10,054 nt of DNA, taken from contig JBBIUI010000081.1 in assembly GCA_037440385.1 (NCBI GenBank), positions 1-10,054 on the forward strand, read 5' to 3'. Source of the DNA: CG2-30-68-42 sp037440385. Its GTDB lineage: Bacteria > Pseudomonadota > Gammaproteobacteria > Burkholderiales > Rhodocyclaceae. Positions 6,296 through 10,054 of the stretch are shown in pieces (position 1 is the first letter of the stretch; each line of letters begins with the position of its first letter). The position numbers were made by a program, and so were the translations under genes. The notes under the pieces were generated by a model. That model searched no databases, was not told where the DNA came from, and was given only the letters and a program-made list of their open reading frames with translations.

Positions 6296-7864
6296 GTGAA
6301 TCCACATGACATCGTGCGCGAGGCCGCCCGTGCCTTCTTCCAGCGTGCCGAGGACCTGTTCGACGCCTTCTTCGGCGCTGCGAACAATCCGCTGCGCCAT
6401 CTCGGCGCGCTCGGCTTTTACTTTTTCTGGATCGTGCTGGGTACGGGCCTGTACCTGTTCATCGTGCTCGACACCGGAATCACCCAGGTCTATGAATCGA
6501 TCCGCTATCTGACGCGCGATCCATGGCAGCTCGGAGGCATCCTGCGCAGCATCCACCGCTACGGCTCGGACGGCTTGTTCGTCGTCATGGCGCTGCACCT
6601 CGCGCGCGAGTGGGCCTTCGGGCGCTTCCACGGATTTCGCTGGTTCTCGTGGGTGAGCGGCGTGCCGCTGATGTGGCTCGCGTATGCGTCCGGCATCGGA
6701 GGCTACTGGATCCCGTGGGATCGGCTCGCGCAGTTCTCGGCCGTGGCCAGCGCGGAATGGCTCGACTGGCTGCCGGTGTTCGGCGGCACGATCATCCGCA
6801 ATTTCGTCAGCCCCGAAGGGATCAACGACCGTTTCTTCACGCTGCTCGTGTTCCTGCACATCGGCATTCCGCTGCTGCTGTTGCTCGGGCTGTGGGTGCA
6901 TGTGCAACGCGTGAGCCGCGTCGACCACTGCCCGGCAGCCTCGCTCGCGCTCGGCACGGCCGCGATGCTGATCGCGCTCTCGCTGGTCGCGCCGGTGACG
7001 AGCGAGGCCCCGGCCGATCTGGCGATCGTGCCCGCGCGGGTCGCGCTCGACTGGATCGTGCTGTTCATCCATCCGCTCGCCTACGCGAGCTCGAACGGTG
7101 CGGCGTGGGCCTTCGTCGCGGGAACGAGCGCGCTGCTGCTCGCGCTGCCGTGGCTGCCGCATCCGCGGGCGCAGCCGGTCGCCGTGGTCAGTCCGGACAA
7201 CTGCAACGGCTGCCGTCGCTGCGTCGACGACTGCCCGTATGCGGCGATCGTCATGGAGGTGCATCCGGACAAGCCCGGTCACGCTCTCGCGCGGGTGCTC
7301 CCGCGGCTGTGCGCGGGCTGCGGCATCTGCGCGGGGTCGTGTCCGTCCTCGACGCCGTTTCGCAGCGCGCCCGAACTGGTGACCGGCATCGACATGCCGC
7401 AGCAGACCGTCGACTCGCTGCGCCGCGAACTCGATGCGCGGCTCGCGCGGCTGAGCGAGGCGCCGCGCATCGCGGTGTTCGGGTGCGCCGATGCGCTCGA
7501 CGTGCGAACGCTGGAGGACGCCGGTACTGCGGCGATCCGGCTGATCTGCACCGGCATGCTTCCGCCCTCGCTGGCGGAGTACGCACTGCGCAGGGGCGCG
7601 GACGGCGTGCTGGTGACGGGCTGCCGGGCGGGGGGCTGCACCTACCGGCTCGGCAATACGTGGACCGCGCAGCGTTTCGCCGGCGACCGCGAACCGCACC
7701 TGCGCGCCAGCGTGCCCGCACAACGCATCAGGCTGCTCTGGGCGGATGCTCACGACGGTGCGATGCTGCGCGCCGCACTGGCCGCATTCCGCAGGGAACT
7801 CGCAGGGCTGGGGTCCGCGTCGCGGCCGCAACCCGTCATCCGGAGGACCGCAAGACATGGTTAA
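6296..7864 (+). CDS. Cytochrome b / 2x[4Fe-4S] ferredoxin / MvhD-like iron-sulfur fusion protein
   Basis: The 522 residues hold three modules. First is a cytochrome b/b6 N-terminal domain (about 30-210) with two heme pairs, H87-x13-H101 (SIHRYGSDG) and H188-x13-H202, and the GYWIPW motif (136-141) equivalent to GYxLPW of cytochrome b. Extra helices follow at about 218-233, 250-264 and 270-287. Second is a bacterial ferredoxin (about 298-352) with two full CxxCxxCxxxCP motifs: C303, C306, C309, C313 and C339, C342, C345, C349. Third is an MvhD/FlpD-like domain (390-500) with C397, C418, C443 and C448, including RGADGVLVTGC. MvhD passes electrons between hydrogenase and heterodisulfide reductase, but neither is encoded here. 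Electron transfer between quinone and a cytoplasmic partner is inferred; direction and partner are unknown. The GTG start has a weak ribosome site. The end overlaps the next gene by 8 bp. Confidence 0.92.
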   Translation: MNPHDIVREAARAFFQRAEDLFDAFFGAANNPLRHLGALGFYFFWIVLGTGLYLFIVLDTGITQVYESIRYLTRDPWQLGGILRSIHRYGSDGLFVVMALHLAREWAFGRFHGFRWFSWVSGVPLMWLAYASGIGGYWIPWDRLAQFSAVASAEWLDWLPVFGGTIIRNFVSPEGINDRFFTLLVFLHIGIPLLLLLGLWVHVQRVSRVDHCPAASLALGTAAMLIALSLVAPVTSEAPADLAIVPARVALDWIVLFIHPLAYASSNGAAWAFVAGTSALLLALPWLPHPRAQPVAVVSPDNCNGCRRCVDDCPYAAIVMEVHPDKPGHALARVLPRLCAGCGICAGSCPSSTPFRSAPELVTGIDMPQQTVDSLRRELDARLARLSEAPRIAVFGCADALDVRTLEDAGTAAIRLICTGMLPPSLAEYALRRGADGVLVTGCRAGGCTYRLGNTWTAQRFAGDREPHLRASVPAQRIRLLWADAHDGAMLRAALAAFRRELAGLGSASRPQPVIRRTARHG

Positions 7865-8354
7865 ACCGCTGAACCTCGCCGGCCAGGCCGTGCTGTATGC
7901 CGCCTTCGCCGGCTTCATCGGCTACTTCGCCAGCCATCCGCGCTATCAGCATCTCGCGCCCGACCGCTCGGTGATCAAGCTCTCGATGAGTCACTTCGGC
8001 GAGCGGGAGTGCCGCAAGCGCTCGCCCGGGGAACTCGCACGGCTGCCGCCCAACATGCGTGCGCCGCTCGAGTGCAGGCGCGAGCGATCGCCGCTCGCGA
8101 TCGAAGTCGAGATCGACGGCCAGACCGTGTATCGCGATCGGATCGAGCCTTCGGGCATCGCCCGCGATGGCGTCGCCGCGGTTTACCGCCGCTTCGACGT
8201 CGCCGCCGGCCGGCATGCCCTCGCGGTCAGGATGAACGACAACGCGAAGCTCGCCGGTTTCAATCGCGTCCGGCAGGGCACGGTCGAGCTGAAGCCCGCG
8301 CAGATCCTGGTGATCGACTTCAACCCGGACCAGGGCGGGATCTTCTTCCGCTAG
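7857..8354 (+). CDS. Unrecognised membrane-anchored protein, coupled to the cytochrome b fusion
   Basis: I do not recognise this 165-residue protein as a named family. It has an N-terminal membrane helix (about 8-25) and then a soluble, presumably periplasmic domain. That domain has two cysteines (C52 in GERECRKRS and C73 in PLECRRERS) which could form a disulfide. A C-terminal half (about 80-165) looks like alternating beta strands (AIEVEIDGQTVY, HALAVRM, TVELKPAQILVIDF), suggesting a beta-sandwich. The ATG at 7857 has GGAGGA at 7842-7847 and overlaps the end of the fusion gene by 8 bp, so the two are probably co-translated and may form one complex. Its 3' end overlaps the convergent NnrS-like gene by 35 bp. 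No metal- or heme-binding motif is evident. A structural or assembly partner of the cytochrome b protein is the simplest guess from context. Confidence 0.85.
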   Translation: MVKPLNLAGQAVLYAAFAGFIGYFASHPRYQHLAPDRSVIKLSMSHFGERECRKRSPGELARLPPNMRAPLECRRERSPLAIEVEIDGQTVYRDRIEPSGIARDGVAAVYRRFDVAAGRHALAVRMNDNAKLAGFNRVRQGTVELKPAQILVIDFNPDQGGIFFR

Positions 8355-9486
8355 CGCGAGGTCCGTCGCCGGCGCAACGGCGCAGCGCGAGTGCGAGCTG
8401 GCAGGCGAACAGCGCCAGCGTCGCCGCGGCGAGCGCCAGTCCCGCCGCATATCCCCGATCGGCCAGCGCGCCTGCGACGATGAAGCAGGCGCAGCGCAGC
8501 GCGGCATGGCGGCCGAGCGCCCTGCGCATGCAGGTGTGCCATTGCGTCTGCGCGCCGGGGCGCAGCCACACCGGAAACAACTGGCTCACCGCACCGGTGA
8601 CGAGCGGAAGCAGGAAGCCGGCGACGAAGGCCACGGGTAGCCGCGCGCCCGACCCCGGGTGCAGCGTGTGATCGATGCCGGCAGCGAGCAGCGCGACGTA
8701 GCCCGCCAGCGCCAACGCGAGTGCGGGCGCGGCGCCGTCGCGCGCAAGGATCTCGCGGCGAAACAGCGCGAACCAGGCTCGTGCGAGCCTTCCGGCCGGT
8801 ACCAGCAACGCCAATGCCCCGGCGGCCGCGAACGGCGAATTCCACGCCGCGCCGGCGGCGGCGAGCAGGACGCCCGCCACGGCCCACGGCAGGTCGCGCC
8901 GAAGCCTCGCCGCCGCGCCCGGATCCGGACGGCCGGCCGCAGTAGGCATCAGCACCTGGAGCGTGCCGATCGCCGACAGCCCGACGAACCCCAGTGTGTT
9001 CGCGTGCAGGTGAAACGACCGCAGTGCCCCGCGGTGCGCGCCGGCGGGGAAAAAAACGATTTGCGGTGTGTGCGCCAGGACGAGAAATGCGATCGCGGCG
9101 ACATACCAGTACAGGCACGGATGGGGCGCGCCGATCGCCGCGCGTGCGCGCCGCACGATCCAGCCGAGCAGGCCCAGCCCGCCGGCCAGCGCGAGCGCGG
9201 CGCCCGCCTGTATGCCGAATGGATATAGTGCCGGGCTCGCCATCGCCGCGGCGCCGATCAGTCCGCCGGCCGCCGCGCACCACGGAATCGCGCGGATCGC
9301 CGGCGCGTGCGCCGGGCCCCGTGTGAGCACGGGCACGAAGTGCGTCATGGCGCCGAGGATGAGCGGCAGGATGCCCGCGGCCAGCACCAGATGCGCCGCC
9401 GCCGCGGTCGGAACCGATGCGCTCAGCCACAGCGCGAGCGCTGCGGCGAATGCGGCGAGCGCGTCGAGAACCAGTGCCGGCATCAC
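8320..9486 (-). CDS. NnrS-like polytopic membrane protein
   Basis: This 388-residue protein has about eleven hydrophobic helices. Three helices share one pattern, G-x(6,7)-G-x6-P-x(3,4)-R, at residues 38-56 (with H32 and H49), 166-186 (after FHLH at 158-161) and 290-309. The same glycine and proline spacing occurs in the NnrS family (HxxxxGF...GFL...P), whose members are heme- and copper-containing membrane proteins of the NO response, controlled by NnrR in Rhodobacter. Further histidines are at 139, 273 and 276. NnrS assignment is inferred from motif spacing and genome context and is not certain; the protein could be another histidine-rich relative. The start is GTG at 9486 or ATG at 9483, with no clear ribosome site. 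It lies 88 bp after the cytochrome c gene on the same strand and was probably transcribed with it. The C terminus is basic and rich in Arg, Pro and Gly. Confidence 0.75.
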   Translation of the reverse strand: MMPALVLDALAAFAAALALWLSASVPTAAAAHLVLAAGILPLILGAMTHFVPVLTRGPAHAPAIRAIPWCAAAGGLIGAAAMASPALYPFGIQAGAALALAGGLGLLGWIVRRARAAIGAPHPCLYWYVAAIAFLVLAHTPQIVFFPAGAHRGALRSFHLHANTLGFVGLSAIGTLQVLMPTAAGRPDPGAAARLRRDLPWAVAGVLLAAAGAAWNSPFAAAGALALLVPAGRLARAWFALFRREILARDGAAPALALALAGYVALLAAGIDHTLHPGSGARLPVAFVAGFLLPLVTGAVSQLFPVWLRPGAQTQWHTCMRRALGRHAALRCACFIVAGALADRGYAAGLALAAATLALFACQLALALRRCAGDGPRASGRRSRPGPG

Positions 9487-9574
9487 GAGTCGGGATGCCT
9501 GGGCGCGGCGCTCCCGGTCGAGCGCGCCGTCGGCGCCCGACCGCCCCGGGGCCGCCGGCCGGCGGGAAGGATCC

Positions 9575-10054
9575 TCACGGCTGGTCCTGGATCGACGTCA
9601 GGTAGGCCAGCAGGTCCTGCAGATCGGAAGGGCTCAGTTCGGCCAGGATGCCGCGGCCGTCCTCCTCGTCGTGCGGCCGTTCACCCCTGACATAGCTGTC
9701 CATCTGTTTTTTCAGGTAATTGATGTATTGCCCGACCAGCATCGGGTACTTCCCGCCTCCAAGGCCGGTCTTGCCGTGGCAGAACGCGCATTCTTCCCGA
9801 TAGATGCTGCCGCCATGGTCGACGTCGCCCTCGACGCGGGGGATGATCATGACGTTTTCGACCATCCGCAGACGGGTCAGTGCGTCCTCGTCTCCCTTGA
9901 AGGTGGGCATCTTCGTCGGCAGCTCGATCGTGGCGAGATAGGCGACGACGTCGAGGATGTCCTTTTCCGACAGTTCGCGCTCCTGTGTGTACGGGAACAT
10001 CGGGATGTTGATGCGTTTGCGCGACTTGAACGAGCGCAACTGGTTCGCGAGATA
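9575..10054 (-). CDS. Periplasmic c-type cytochrome, probably diheme c4/c553-like (5' part outside window)
   Basis: The frame is open to the window edge, with 159 residues visible and no start seen. The first visible part (YLANQLRSFKSRKR, then a Met before LSEKDILDVVAYLAT) is the C-terminal half of one cytochrome c domain, whose CxxCH must lie outside the window. A second domain follows, with heme site CAFCHG (CxxCH, near 9783), PMLVGQ and a final helix (LSPSDLQDLLAYLTS). This two-domain layout is that of cytochrome c4/c553, periplasmic one-electron carriers. It could donate electrons to the CuA subunit encoded at 2094-2633; this is inferred from proximity only. In the second domain the place where the axial Met usually precedes the final helix (M...LS) is occupied by Ile (GRGILAELS). 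That heme may therefore have another ligand, or use the Met of PML or KKQM. Confidence 0.88.
   Translation of the reverse strand, partial: YLANQLRSFKSRKRINIPMFPYTQERELSEKDILDVVAYLATIELPTKMPTFKGDEDALTRLRMVENVMIIPRVEGDVDHGGSIYREECAFCHGKTGLGGGKYPMLVGQYINYLKKQMDSYVRGERPHDEEDGRGILAELSPSDLQDLLAYLTSIQDQP

Overview
This is a GC-rich window, with G or C at most third codon positions, that looks like a chromosomal respiratory locus of a denitrifying proteobacterium. The gene content and protein style suggest a betaproteobacterium of the Rhodocyclales/Burkholderiales kind; this is inferred from memory of the families, not from a search. I see no mobile elements, CRISPR arrays or RNA genes. The longest stretch without a gene is the 200 bp between 1687 and 1886.

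Left part, minus strand (1-1686): two heme A synthase family genes in tandem, overlapping by 11 bp. The first (634-1686) is a complete COX15 of the mitochondrial/alphaproteobacterial kind with its four histidines and catalytic glutamate. The second (1-644, running off the window) is a cysteine-pair CtaA-like paralog that has an arginine where the catalytic glutamate should be.

Centre, plus strand (1887-6186): an apparent operon encoding a 56-residue one-helix protein, a CuA subunit II, a B-family heme-copper subunit I, heme O synthase and a membrane-anchored SCO/SenC protein. Subunit I keeps all six metal-binding histidines but has Gln at the position of the cross-linked active-site tyrosine of oxygen reductases. 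That points to a nitric oxide reductase of the eNOR/sNOR kind (compare norSY-senC of ammonia oxidisers) rather than an oxidase.

Right part (6296-8354, plus): a 522-residue fusion of a di-heme cytochrome b, a 2x[4Fe-4S] ferredoxin and an MvhD/FlpD-like iron-sulfur domain, coupled to an unrecognised membrane-anchored 165-residue protein. Converging on these from the right (minus strand) are a polytopic NnrS-like membrane protein (8320-9486) and the end of a c-type cytochrome gene (9575-10054).

Both plus-strand transcription units begin with an FNR/DNR-type palindrome (TTGAC-N4-RTCAA). In each, the palindrome sits where a class II activator would bind relative to a plausible -10 element. Together these suggest a low-oxygen and/or NO-induced module: NO reduction at a CuA-type NOR, supply of its hemes and copper, a cytochrome c as possible donor, an NnrS-like NO-response protein, and a cytochrome b/ferredoxin/MvhD enzyme whose role is unknown. 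The last is the most novel element here.
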